Notes under the pieces: generated by a model
What the model saw: only the letters and a program-made list of their open reading frames with translations
The model's database searches: none
What the model was told of the DNA's origin: nothing
Shown here: positions 18,698 through 27,820 of the stretch, piece by piece
How the letters are laid out: every line of letters starts with the position of its first letter
Position numbering within the stretch: the stretch's first letter is position 1
Position numbers and translations under genes: made by a program
DNA from: an uncultured bacterium
GTDB lineage: Bacteria > Fidelibacterota > Marinisomatia > Marinisomatales > UBA1611
Assembly: GCA_913020665.1 (NCBI GenBank)
Contig: CAJVZI010000001.1
Span: 1-64,000 of the forward strand
Direction: 5' to 3'
Length of the DNA stretch: 64,000 bases

Positions 18698-20224
18698 CTA
18701 CTCCAGAGTTAAATTTTTTAAAACTATGTTTAATATATATCCTGATAAAATTGAATCAGAAACTTTTTTTATCTCCGGCGATAAATATCTATCTCCATCG
18801 CTGTATGAACAATTTTCATTTAGAAATTTTATGACCGGAGCAGTACCCTTTCCAGACCTTAGGTCATAAGATATATGCTTATTAGCTGCACCAGCCACCA
18901 TCAGCTCTATTGCCAGGATATTACTGAGGTTATTTTGTATACTTAGTAACTTCAGACCTGCCCAAGGAGCCATACTGACATGATCCTCTTGGCCTCCAGA
19001 GGTAGGCAATGAGTCAATACTCGCAGGATGGGCCAAAGTTTTATTCTCTGATGCAAGGGCTGTTGCAGTGACATGTGCGATCATATATCCAGATTCAATC
19101 CCGGGGTCTGAGGCAACGAAAGGTGGTATCTTTTCTCCAACTCCTTTCATAAAAAAATGGGTCCTGCGCTCTGAAACTGCTCCAAGTTCTGAAAAAGCAA
19201 TTGCAAGTATATCCATTGCCTGAGCAATATGTTCAGCGTGAAAGTGCCCTGAGCTAACAACATTTCCTGATTCCATTATTAAAGGATTATCACTAACACT
19301 ATTGATCTCATTATTAACCATTTCAGCAGCATTCATAAATGAATCTCTACACGCCCCGTGAATATGGGGTATACAGCGAAAACTGTATGGATCCTGAACT
19401 CTACCACAATTACTATGAGAACGTACGATATCACTGCCGTTTAACATTTTATAAACATTTTTTGCACAAGCGAGCTGTCCTTTGTGTTTCTTAATGATAT
19501 GGACCTCTGATCGAAAGACTTTGCGACTAGAAAAACTATTCTCAACTGATAAAGCTCCTGCAATGTCTGCGGTCTTTAATAGTCTTTCTCCATTCAAACA
19601 ACCTTTAATGGCTAACGCTGTAGATACTTGCGTTCCATTTATAAGACTAATACCCTCTTTTGGACCAAGTACTAGTGGCTTGACCTTGGCTTCTTTTAGT
19701 GCGATCTTCGAATCATATTTTTTCCCTTTATAAAAAACCTTTCCCTCGCCAATCAGTGCAAGAGCCATATGGCCTAATGGAGCAAGATCTCCACTAGCGC
19801 CTACAGAACCTTTTTCAGGTATTAGTGGGATAATATCCTTATTTATAAATTGAATTATCTTTTTAGCTAGAGATAGACTCACGCCACTATAACCACGTGC
19901 AAAGGTCAGTAATTTTAAAAAAAGAACTGTACGAACGATACCTAGTTCAAGTGGCTCCCCACTACCTGCTGCATGACTTCTAACTAAATTGACCTGTAAC
20001 TGTTTTTGATCCCTCTCCTCAATGGCAATATGACTTAAATTGCCAAAACCTGTATTTACTCCGTAAATGGTTTCTTTTTTTTCTAAGATCGATAATAATC
20101 TATTGTGGGATCTTTCTATATTGGTTGAGGCTTCTTTAGTGAGAGAAACGCGAACCGGTCCTTCAAAAAATGGCTCGCAATCACGGTAGGTTAATTGTTT
20201 CGTTGAAACACGTAGGGTTTCCAT
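18698..20224 (-). CDS. hutH: Histidine ammonia-lyase (MIO-type)
   Basis: GSVGASGDLAPLGHMALALIGEG (ASG MIO triad), YGVNTGFG, LVRSHAAGSGEP, QEDHVSMAPWAGLKL. Confidence 0.9.
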   Translation of the reverse strand: METLRVSTKQLTYRDCEPFFEGPVRVSLTKEASTNIERSHNRLLSILEKKETIYGVNTGFGNLSHIAIEERDQKQLQVNLVRSHAAGSGEPLELGIVRTVLFLKLLTFARGYSGVSLSLAKKIIQFINKDIIPLIPEKGSVGASGDLAPLGHMALALIGEGKVFYKGKKYDSKIALKEAKVKPLVLGPKEGISLINGTQVSTALAIKGCLNGERLLKTADIAGALSVENSFSSRKVFRSEVHIIKKHKGQLACAKNVYKMLNGSDIVRSHSNCGRVQDPYSFRCIPHIHGACRDSFMNAAEMVNNEINSVSDNPLIMESGNVVSSGHFHAEHIAQAMDILAIAFSELGAVSERRTHFFMKGVGEKIPPFVASDPGIESGYMIAHVTATALASENKTLAHPASIDSLPTSGGQEDHVSMAPWAGLKLLSIQNNLSNILAIELMVAGAANKHISYDLRSGKGTAPVIKFLNENCSYSDGDRYLSPEIKKVSDSILSGYILNIVLKNLTLE

Positions 20225-20273
20225 CGGGGAATTTATGAATCTATATCATTTCATTCCAAAGATAGAAAATTAA

Positions 20274-23084
20274 TTATTCTATTGAATCTATATCTGAGAA
20301 TGGAACCATTTCAACAGGTACGGATCCACTGAGAATCGAACCATATCGTTTTAAAACAATACGATTATCTAGGCAAATAAATTTTCCAGCATCATAGCTC
20401 GTCCGTATCAGTCGTCCAAACCCCTGCCGAAATCTAATTGCAGTCTCAGGTAAGCTATAGTCCATAAAACTATTACCACCCATTTTATTAATATGATCAG
20501 AATATGACCTAACCAGAGGTTCGCTTGGTACATCAAAAGGTAATTTTACCAATATAAGTATCTCTAACAGATCACCTGGCAGGTCCACGCCCTCCCAGAA
20601 GCTATTTGTTCCAAATAAGATACCATTTGGCTGTTGGTGCATACCTTTAATGATAGATGGCCTAGAAGCTCCTCTGACCTGCGCAAAAAGTGGCAGATCT
20701 CTTCCATTAGGTTTGCTCTTTAAATACTTTGCGGTATCTGTTAAAGTTCTAATTGAAGTAAAGAGCACCATAATTCTTTTATTATGTAATTTATGCAGAT
20801 TATATACTACATCTCCGATGCCTTCGGGGTCATTTGACAGCTCCCTCTTACCTGCATATTGATAGTATCTTACTTGCTCATTATATAGGAATGGGCTTAA
20901 AAATTCTTTCGTTGTAACATGTCCAACACTATCAAGACCAACCCTACGTAAAAAGTAGTTAAATGAATCATTGACCTTCAAAGTAGCAGATGTCAATACA
21001 CAATTATCTATACATTCGAAAAATGCCCTATTCAACGTATCTGAAACATCTATCATGGATGCATACAGCGATATGACCAATTTCTCCTTTCCTTTTGTGG
21101 GAAACCGATACTCTCCCTGCATCCAATAGACCCATTCAGGGTCCTGCTCCTCTGTAAGGGTAACCAGTGATGTCATGAGACCTGTCATTGTTTCGATACC
21201 TCGATCCATAGCTGTATGCAGTATTGGGTAGTCTGTACGTGATGTATCCATCTCAAGGACCAGTTTTTTTAATATGGTCAATATAGATAATATCTTTTCA
21301 AGACCATTTTTCATATTTACAAGGTCATTTTGAACGCCTGCATAAGCTTTTTGTATATTGCCCAATATTGGTTGGTCCTGATAGGAGTTATGCGGTGAAA
21401 ATTTGTCTTGATTATCATTACTCAATCCATCCATCATATCTTTTAAAAAGAGCTTAGAGTCACTGACTGCTTTTATTAATAGATCCCTTTGTGCACCAAC
21501 CTCAGGATTTAGATCATTAATTGATTGAATTATGTTGTTCCAACGTGCGGAACGTGGAAACGAAGGGTCAACAGTTTGTAAAAGATAAGACACCTGCTGC
21601 TCACTCCACTCTAACTTAAACTGATCATAAGCAGATTTTACCAGATTATGAGCCTCATCAATGATCACGGAATTAAATTCCGGTATTAATCCTGGCTGCA
21701 CGATATTTGTCATCAAGAGCGAATGATTAATAACAATAACATGAGCCTGAAATATTGCTCTTTTTAGTTTTCCATAATAACATCCGTTATATCGATTGCA
21801 AATATCGCCGTTACAAAAGCCTGAATCACTGCAAATCATTGATTTCAACCATGTTCTACGCGCATTAAAGAATCCGGAACATTCACTTAGGTCACCTGTT
21901 CTCGTCCAATACATCCAGAATAGAATAGGTATCAAAGCCTCAAGGTCGATACCATCTAATGTTTTCGAGTCTGATAAAATCCAATTAAATCTTGTTTTAC
22001 AAAGATAATTTTTCCTACCCTTTAAAAGCACTGCTTTTAGGGGGACATCTAGGGCTTTGGCTAGTAATGGGAGGTCCTTATGGAACAACTGATCTTGTAG
22101 GTGCTTTGTATGACATGCGATGATAGTAGGACCTTCGTTATCTAAGTTGGGCGATTTCCTAAAAGCACCAAATAGATATGCCATTGATTTCCCCAGCCCG
22201 GTGCCAGCTTCGATCACGCCTATATTATTATCTGTATTTATGATCTCATCTATGACCTTTGCATATTTTTCCTGGGAGGGTCTATTCTCAAAATTTGGAT
22301 GAGCTTCAGCTAACATACCATTCGCACCAAAAACATCCTCAGCGCATATATCTTCTATATTATGGTTCCCTTCACAGCGTAAGGTATTTGACTTAGCAAC
22401 AGCTCTATCATTAAACTGGTTTATGCCAGTTTTCATATCACCTTTCCTTGTTAATTCATTACCCAGTTTGATATATAGCTGTTGATTAGGCACTTCAGAT
22501 CCCTCAAGCATCGCATTTACTTTGGATATAACATCAATCGGATACTTGGATGCTTCATCTATAAGCTCCAAAAATATATGCCCTGTATTCTCTGTATCAT
22601 TCTCAGCCCGGTGTGCACCCTCAGATGATAATCCATAATACTCGGATAATGCTCCAAGGTTAAAGACTGGCTGTTCAAATAATAAACTTCTAGAGAGTTG
22701 AAGTGTATCATATTTTAGATTATTTACTTCCTTTCTACCTAAGCGTTTACACAATTGTGAAAGGAATTGCTCATCAAAATGTATATTATGCGCAACCAGT
22801 GGATCATCACCTATGAAGTCTAGGAGATCATCGATGATCATCTCTTCTGTCGGTGCAGCACGAACCATTGAGTCAGAAATACCCGTTATCTCAGTAATCA
22901 ATGGAGGAATATTTCTTTCTGGATTTAAAAGGTGTACAAAACGGTCAGCTATGACACCATCTTTAAACCTTATAGCAGCTATCTCTATGATCTTATCACC
23001 ATAGGGATCTAGACCAGTGGTCTCAAAATCAAATGCTACAAAGCAAGATAGGTCAAGTTTTTCTAAAAGCTCTATTCTTTTCAA
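20274..23084 (-). CDS. DnaQ-family exonuclease fused to DinG-type Fe-S helicase
   Basis: N-terminal VAFDFETTGLDPYGDKIIEIAAIRF and AHNIHFDEQFL (exonuclease); VIEAGTGLGKSMAYLFGA (Walker A); Cys cluster near CSDSGFCNGDICNRYNGCYYGKLKRA; VIIDEAHNLV; FRQGFGRLIRT. Confidence 0.92.
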   Translation of the reverse strand: MKRIELLEKLDLSCFVAFDFETTGLDPYGDKIIEIAAIRFKDGVIADRFVHLLNPERNIPPLITEITGISDSMVRAAPTEEMIIDDLLDFIGDDPLVAHNIHFDEQFLSQLCKRLGRKEVNNLKYDTLQLSRSLLFEQPVFNLGALSEYYGLSSEGAHRAENDTENTGHIFLELIDEASKYPIDVISKVNAMLEGSEVPNQQLYIKLGNELTRKGDMKTGINQFNDRAVAKSNTLRCEGNHNIEDICAEDVFGANGMLAEAHPNFENRPSQEKYAKVIDEIINTDNNIGVIEAGTGLGKSMAYLFGAFRKSPNLDNEGPTIIACHTKHLQDQLFHKDLPLLAKALDVPLKAVLLKGRKNYLCKTRFNWILSDSKTLDGIDLEALIPILFWMYWTRTGDLSECSGFFNARRTWLKSMICSDSGFCNGDICNRYNGCYYGKLKRAIFQAHVIVINHSLLMTNIVQPGLIPEFNSVIIDEAHNLVKSAYDQFKLEWSEQQVSYLLQTVDPSFPRSARWNNIIQSINDLNPEVGAQRDLLIKAVSDSKLFLKDMMDGLSNDNQDKFSPHNSYQDQPILGNIQKAYAGVQNDLVNMKNGLEKILSILTILKKLVLEMDTSRTDYPILHTAMDRGIETMTGLMTSLVTLTEEQDPEWVYWMQGEYRFPTKGKEKLVISLYASMIDVSDTLNRAFFECIDNCVLTSATLKVNDSFNYFLRRVGLDSVGHVTTKEFLSPFLYNEQVRYYQYAGKRELSNDPEGIGDVVYNLHKLHNKRIMVLFTSIRTLTDTAKYLKSKPNGRDLPLFAQVRGASRPSIIKGMHQQPNGILFGTNSFWEGVDLPGDLLEILILVKLPFDVPSEPLVRSYSDHINKMGGNSFMDYSLPETAIRFRQGFGRLIRTSYDAGKFICLDNRIVLKRYGSILSGSVPVEMVPFSDIDSIE

Positions 23085-23094
23085 ATCAGGTCAT

Positions 23095-24309
23095 TTATGA
23101 GAATAGTATTTTTAAATAGAACATGGGACTAGATAGCTCATCTTTGGGTATCTCATTAGAAAGCATACCAGAGATTATATCTTGCACCTCCTCGTTTCGC
23201 GCAGCCCGATCGATCACAAAATTCAATAAAAAACTAGAACGGGCAAGGCTCTGTAACTTCGTACTGGTCCTCAATTCACCACCCAATTCATTCCAGACCA
23301 ATTGGTCATACTCTTTGAAAGCTTTTTCTGAAACATCTCCATTATTCTTTGCCTTATGTGCTACTTGTGCAGCAAATTTTGCAGCAACCATCGCATTACC
23401 GATCCCTTCTCCAGTAAATGGGTCAACAAGGCCTGCAGCATCTCCTAAAAGCATAAAACCATCACCATGGTTCTTCCTCTGTATTCTGCCTAAAGGCAGA
23501 TTCCATCCTACCGGTTTTTCTAGAGGGTGTGCATTGCCAAAACGAGACCTAAAATAATCCGACTGCACGATCTCATCCATTATCTGCCTTAGAGTTCTAT
23601 CATCTTTCTTTGCATCATTCTTACTTAATCCAATCCCAATGTTTGCTTTTCCCTCACCAGCAGGAAATAGCCAAAAGTACCCAGGCTTCACCTCATCAAC
23701 ATAATGAAGTTCTATTTGATCAGATAACCCCTCAACCCCCTCATAATAACAGCGGATCGCTACGGCTGTATTTTCCATATCCATTTCATACAAACCTAAT
23801 TTTCTTGCTACTATGGAATTTGCTCCATCACAGCCCATAATGATCGGTGCTTCTAATATTTCTTCATGCCCTTCATTATTAGTACCTCTGACTCCTGATA
23901 TATCATTCCCTTGGTAAACTATATCGCTTACTGTAAATCCCTGACGAGTTTCAGTAACCTTATCGGCCTTTTCAAAAAGAAAGTTATCGAATATCTTTCT
24001 TGGAATAACATAACCTTTTTTTATATGGTCATTATTTTTATTTCCTTTTAAATACACATCAAATTGACTGTGAGATGGACTACCAAATGTGATCCTATTG
24101 ATCTCCGACCCTTCAAGTTGCTCGAGACCATCCAGAAGATCTAGCTCTCTCATTAGTCTTACACTTTTTCCAGATAATGCATCTCCGCATATCTTATCTC
24201 TTGGGAATACAGCTTTATCAAGCAAAATACAATTTAATCCCAGTCTATGAGCATAGAGTGCAGCAGCAGAACCAGCGGGGCCAGCACCGACAATGATCAC
24301 ATCATACAT
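23095..24309 (-). CDS. Geranylgeranyl reductase family FAD-dependent oxidoreductase
   Basis: DVIIVGAGPAGSAAALYAHRLGL (FAD-binding), DKICGDALSG, GYFWLFPAGEGKANIGIG, LLGDAAGLVDPFTGEGIGNAM. Confidence 0.88.
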   Translation of the reverse strand: MYDVIIVGAGPAGSAAALYAHRLGLNCILLDKAVFPRDKICGDALSGKSVRLMRELDLLDGLEQLEGSEINRITFGSPSHSQFDVYLKGNKNNDHIKKGYVIPRKIFDNFLFEKADKVTETRQGFTVSDIVYQGNDISGVRGTNNEGHEEILEAPIIMGCDGANSIVARKLGLYEMDMENTAVAIRCYYEGVEGLSDQIELHYVDEVKPGYFWLFPAGEGKANIGIGLSKNDAKKDDRTLRQIMDEIVQSDYFRSRFGNAHPLEKPVGWNLPLGRIQRKNHGDGFMLLGDAAGLVDPFTGEGIGNAMVAAKFAAQVAHKAKNNGDVSEKAFKEYDQLVWNELGGELRTSTKLQSLARSSFLLNFVIDRAARNEEVQDIISGMLSNEIPKDELSSPMFYLKILFS

Positions 24310-24310
24310 A

Positions 24311-25183
24311 TTATTCTTCTTCTAAAAGATCAACACCAAAAGACGGATGTACTATACCGTATCTGAAATAATTAACGGTACGTAAAACAAAAAATAAGAC
24401 CGCAAGCGGTATAAGGAACCAAGGTGCTCTCACTGATATAAACATGGCAAAAATGAACAGGGGGTAAAATCTAGCTCTCTGAAGATGCCTAACATGGCTT
24501 GGCCAAATAAGAGCAATTGCAGCGAAGGGTGTTGCCACTGCACCAGCTGTGCTAATAACAGGGTCTTTATAGTATATTCCTGTACATACTGCTAAAACCA
24601 TCAGTATAACAGATACAGAAAGATATTCAAATTTATTTTCCCATTGAGAATCAACCCATATTCCTTTCGACTCATTGAGTTCTATTGTAAACTGAAAAAC
24701 TAGTAAACACGATAGAAACACCAAGACATAAGGTAATAATGAAAATATATTTAATAAATAAAGCAAAAAGGCAAATGAAGCAGCCACATCTGACCAATTC
24801 ATACTAGATATTTTAGATTGTATAGAAGTATCAAGGTATCCTATGAGCAATAACAGAAAAGCTATTAAACCATGAATAAGAATTTGTTTAATATTTAATC
24901 TGCTTACGCCTACTAACCATATCTGTTTTGGCCTCAGGAAATAAAAAAATATGATTGATACAAATATAAGTTTCAATAAACCAATCTGCCATCCATCCCA
25001 CTCCCAATAAACATATCTATCAGTAAAATCCATTGACACAACAATGCCCGCAACTGTTAGGGTCCAGATCGTAAAAAGTTGTATCCATCCCTGAGCATCA
25101 ATTTTTTGACCAAGAAATGAAAAATATGCCTGCCGTTCCTTATAGTAACTGGAGGTAGTTGGGATGATGCGCTCTAAAAGCAT
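24311..25183 (-). CDS. Polytopic membrane protein of unknown function
   Basis: Several long hydrophobic segments; no family recognised by eye. Confidence 0.65.
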   Translation of the reverse strand: MLLERIIPTTSSYYKERQAYFSFLGQKIDAQGWIQLFTIWTLTVAGIVVSMDFTDRYVYWEWDGWQIGLLKLIFVSIIFFYFLRPKQIWLVGVSRLNIKQILIHGLIAFLLLLIGYLDTSIQSKISSMNWSDVAASFAFLLYLLNIFSLLPYVLVFLSCLLVFQFTIELNESKGIWVDSQWENKFEYLSVSVILMVLAVCTGIYYKDPVISTAGAVATPFAAIALIWPSHVRHLQRARFYPLFIFAMFISVRAPWFLIPLAVLFFVLRTVNYFRYGIVHPSFGVDLLEEE

Positions 25184-25186
25184 AAC

Positions 25187-26584
25187 CTAACCTATGATCG
25201 CATTCCCTGTTATCTTAGCAATGATCTCATTGATAATTATAAAACCCACAATGATCGCTGCTATTCCACATAAAATAGATACCAATGTTTTATCCTCATC
25301 TTTGCCAATGATAGTTTGTCCGATCTCATTAATAAATGATGGGACTGTCCATTTCATAAGAATAAAAATGGCAGTAAACATTCCTCCGATCGGCAACATA
25401 TATTTTGATGATAAGTTATCCATAACATCAAAAAATGTTTCGCCAAAAAAATGATGAAATGTTTCACCAAAGTGCCCAGTGATATTGACTCCTCCTCCCA
25501 AGGAAAGTGAGCAAAAAACACCTACAATAGTAATGACAATTCCAAATTGAATAGTTGCTTTCTTTCTCGACCAACCTTTTTGATCGATAAAATATGCTGT
25601 AACAACTTCAAGAATAGAGATCGCAGATGTTAATGCTGCCATGAACAGTAGCGAAAAGAAAAGCGTGCTCCATATAGCTCCATATGCCAATTGAGGAAAA
25701 ACTGATGGCAAAATAAAGAATATCAATCCAGCACCACCTGCTGGATCTGCACCCAAAGCAAAAACAGTTGTGAAGATAGCTACACCAGCTAGCATTGCTA
25801 TTGCAGTATCTAGTGCTAATACCCATAGCGCAGAATTTAAAAGGTTCTGCTTACGATCTAAGTAGCTACCATAGGTGATCATCGTACCCATACCTAGGCT
25901 AAGGGTAAAGAATGAATGCCCTAAAGCAAGTACTATGGCAGAAGCATTAAGGTCTTCAAATCTAGGTAAAAAGAGAAATTTTAATCCTTCAAAACCACCG
26001 TCAAGGGTTAGTCCACGTACAGCAAGAACTGCCAATAATATGATAATGATGGGCATCATGATCTTCGACCAGTTCTCAATACCATCTTTAACTCCATTTA
26101 TAATCACATAAACACAAAGTGCCATAAATATTATTTGAAAAAATATTGGCGACCATGTAGAGCCTGTAAATGTCACAAATAAACTTTTTGCGGCTTCAGG
26201 GTCATTATTAAGCGTATCAAATCCCCCAGAGATAGAAACAAATATATATTTTAAGATCCAGCCCCCTACAACTCCATAAAATGATAAAATAACAAATGCA
26301 GATGCAACTCCTAAGAATCCCACCCACTTCCAGTTTGAATTAGGTGCCAATTTTTCAAAAGCACCTACTGGACTGAGTTGTGTACTTCTACCTATAGCAA
26401 ATTCAGCAATAACGATCGTTAGACCAACAACTAGGATACATAATAAATAGACCATTGTGAATGCCGCTCCACCATTCTGGCCTGCCATATGAGGAAATTT
26501 CCATATGTTTCCTATCCCAACCGCTGAACCGGATGCGGCTAATATAAATCCTAGTTTTGATCCCCATTGCTCTCTATTCTGCAT
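25187..26584 (-). CDS. Sodium-dependent transporter (neurotransmitter:sodium symporter / SNF family)
   Basis: REQWGSKLGFILAASGSAVGIGNIWKFPHMAGQNGGAAFTMVYL is the classic NSS N-terminus. Confidence 0.95.
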   Translation of the reverse strand: MQNREQWGSKLGFILAASGSAVGIGNIWKFPHMAGQNGGAAFTMVYLLCILVVGLTIVIAEFAIGRSTQLSPVGAFEKLAPNSNWKWVGFLGVASAFVILSFYGVVGGWILKYIFVSISGGFDTLNNDPEAAKSLFVTFTGSTWSPIFFQIIFMALCVYVIINGVKDGIENWSKIMMPIIIILLAVLAVRGLTLDGGFEGLKFLFLPRFEDLNASAIVLALGHSFFTLSLGMGTMITYGSYLDRKQNLLNSALWVLALDTAIAMLAGVAIFTTVFALGADPAGGAGLIFFILPSVFPQLAYGAIWSTLFFSLLFMAALTSAISILEVVTAYFIDQKGWSRKKATIQFGIVITIVGVFCSLSLGGGVNITGHFGETFHHFFGETFFDVMDNLSSKYMLPIGGMFTAIFILMKWTVPSFINEIGQTIIGKDEDKTLVSILCGIAAIIVGFIIINEIIAKITGNAIIG

Positions 26585-26990
26585 GTTTTATCTCTTTGTT
26601 ATCTTGTTGTCTGATGGAACTCTCCATAAGATCATTAAATGAATGCAAATGTGCGTCTACAACTGCATCTATCATAGCGTAGACATAAATGATTCCTATC
26701 CACCATGCGTATTTATTTCTTTTTTCTAAATACCTATGCCTACTAAGTGGATAATTATTCTGTTCATAATCGTTGTATTTTGAAATATTATCCTGCCAAT
26801 ATATAAATGAAGATACCTCTAGTCCAATTACCATTGCAGATTTGATCCATTTCCCATTATAGGCCTGACCCATGCCAGGTACCAAAGAGAAAAGAAAGGC
26901 TGTTTTTGGATCTTTCTTCTTTAATTCACTTGTTTCATTTGCAACGATGACCCCTAAGAATAGCATGCAAACTAAATATCTATAAAACAT
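26574..26990 (-). CDS. DUF5683-like small membrane protein
   Basis: KDPKTAFLFSLVPGMGQAYNGKWIKSAMVIGLE. Start set to internal ATG at 26990 (MFYRYLVCMLFLGVIVA, signal-like), which avoids overlap with ridA; the ORF track starts at 27026. Confidence 0.6.
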   Translation of the reverse strand: MFYRYLVCMLFLGVIVANETSELKKKDPKTAFLFSLVPGMGQAYNGKWIKSAMVIGLEVSSFIYWQDNISKYNDYEQNNYPLSRHRYLEKRNKYAWWIGIIYVYAMIDAVVDAHLHSFNDLMESSIRQQDNKEIKHAE

Positions 26991-26997
26991 ATATGAA

Positions 26998-27378
26998 TTA
27001 TCTGGATGCGATACAATCGATCTCAATTAATGCTCCTAGGGGTAATTCTGAAACCTCAACAGTTGTTCTCGCAGGAAATTCTTTTTCACCAAAAAATTCC
27101 TTAAAAACATCATTGACAGTGGAAAAATCATTGAAATCTTTTAAAAAGACAGTCAATTTAATAATAGCTTCCTTATTTAAGCCGGTTTCTGATAGGATTG
27201 CATTAATATTCTCTAGAACACGGTTTACTTGTGATTTAATACCACCTTCAACCATTTTCCCAGTTTCAGGATCAATGCCAATTTGACCACTTGTAAATAA
27301 GAGGCCATTGGTCTCTATTGCTTGGTTATAGGTACCTATCGCAGCGGGTGCTTTATCGGTCTTGATAATATTTCTCAT
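26998..27378 (-). CDS. RidA family protein (enamine/imine deaminase)
   Basis: KAPAAIGTYNQAIETNGLLFTSGQIGIDPETG...FPARTTVEVSELPLGALIEIDCIA. Confidence 0.95.
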   Translation of the reverse strand: MRNIIKTDKAPAAIGTYNQAIETNGLLFTSGQIGIDPETGKMVEGGIKSQVNRVLENINAILSETGLNKEAIIKLTVFLKDFNDFSTVNDVFKEFFGEKEFPARTTVEVSELPLGALIEIDCIASR

Positions 27379-27383
27379 GCGAT

Positions 27384-27815
27384 CTAAAATCTATTTTCAA
27401 GGCAGATACAAGGCAACCCAACATCTTCATTGAGTTCACGATATGCATCATTATCAAATTCCATTAAAAAAAATTCACCAACAGCAGCAACCGTCGTCTC
27501 AAAGAGATGTCCTCCAGCTGTACTCATATTATGATCTGATAGCACAACATGCGCATGTGGAAAAGGACTGCCATCTTTTAAGGTTATATTTCCCTCAAAA
27601 CTGACCAACTCTAATATGTCTGAGTATTCCTTTCTGATATATTCTTTTTTAATAGTATCATAGGCACCAATCTCTGTTTCCTTTACAGCACCAATACCTG
27701 ATAGCTTTGCATTACTGATGCCTTTATCAATACAGAATCTGGTCAAGGTATCCATTACCTTTTCGTTTTTTTCAATATAAATGAAATGATCTTTGCCTAC
27801 TTGTTTGTATTGCAT
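27384..27815 (-). CDS. PPC / DUF296 domain protein
   Basis: SGIGAVKETEIGAYD...GNITLKDGSPFPHAHVVLSDHNMSTAGGHLFE. Confidence 0.85.
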   Translation of the reverse strand: MQYKQVGKDHFIYIEKNEKVMDTLTRFCIDKGISNAKLSGIGAVKETEIGAYDTIKKEYIRKEYSDILELVSFEGNITLKDGSPFPHAHVVLSDHNMSTAGGHLFETTVAAVGEFFLMEFDNDAYRELNEDVGLPCICLENRF

Positions 27816-27820
27816 TCTAT

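Noticed and set aside
23123-23557. 144-aa plus-strand ORF
   Set aside because: Antisense shadow of the geranylgeranyl reductase family gene.
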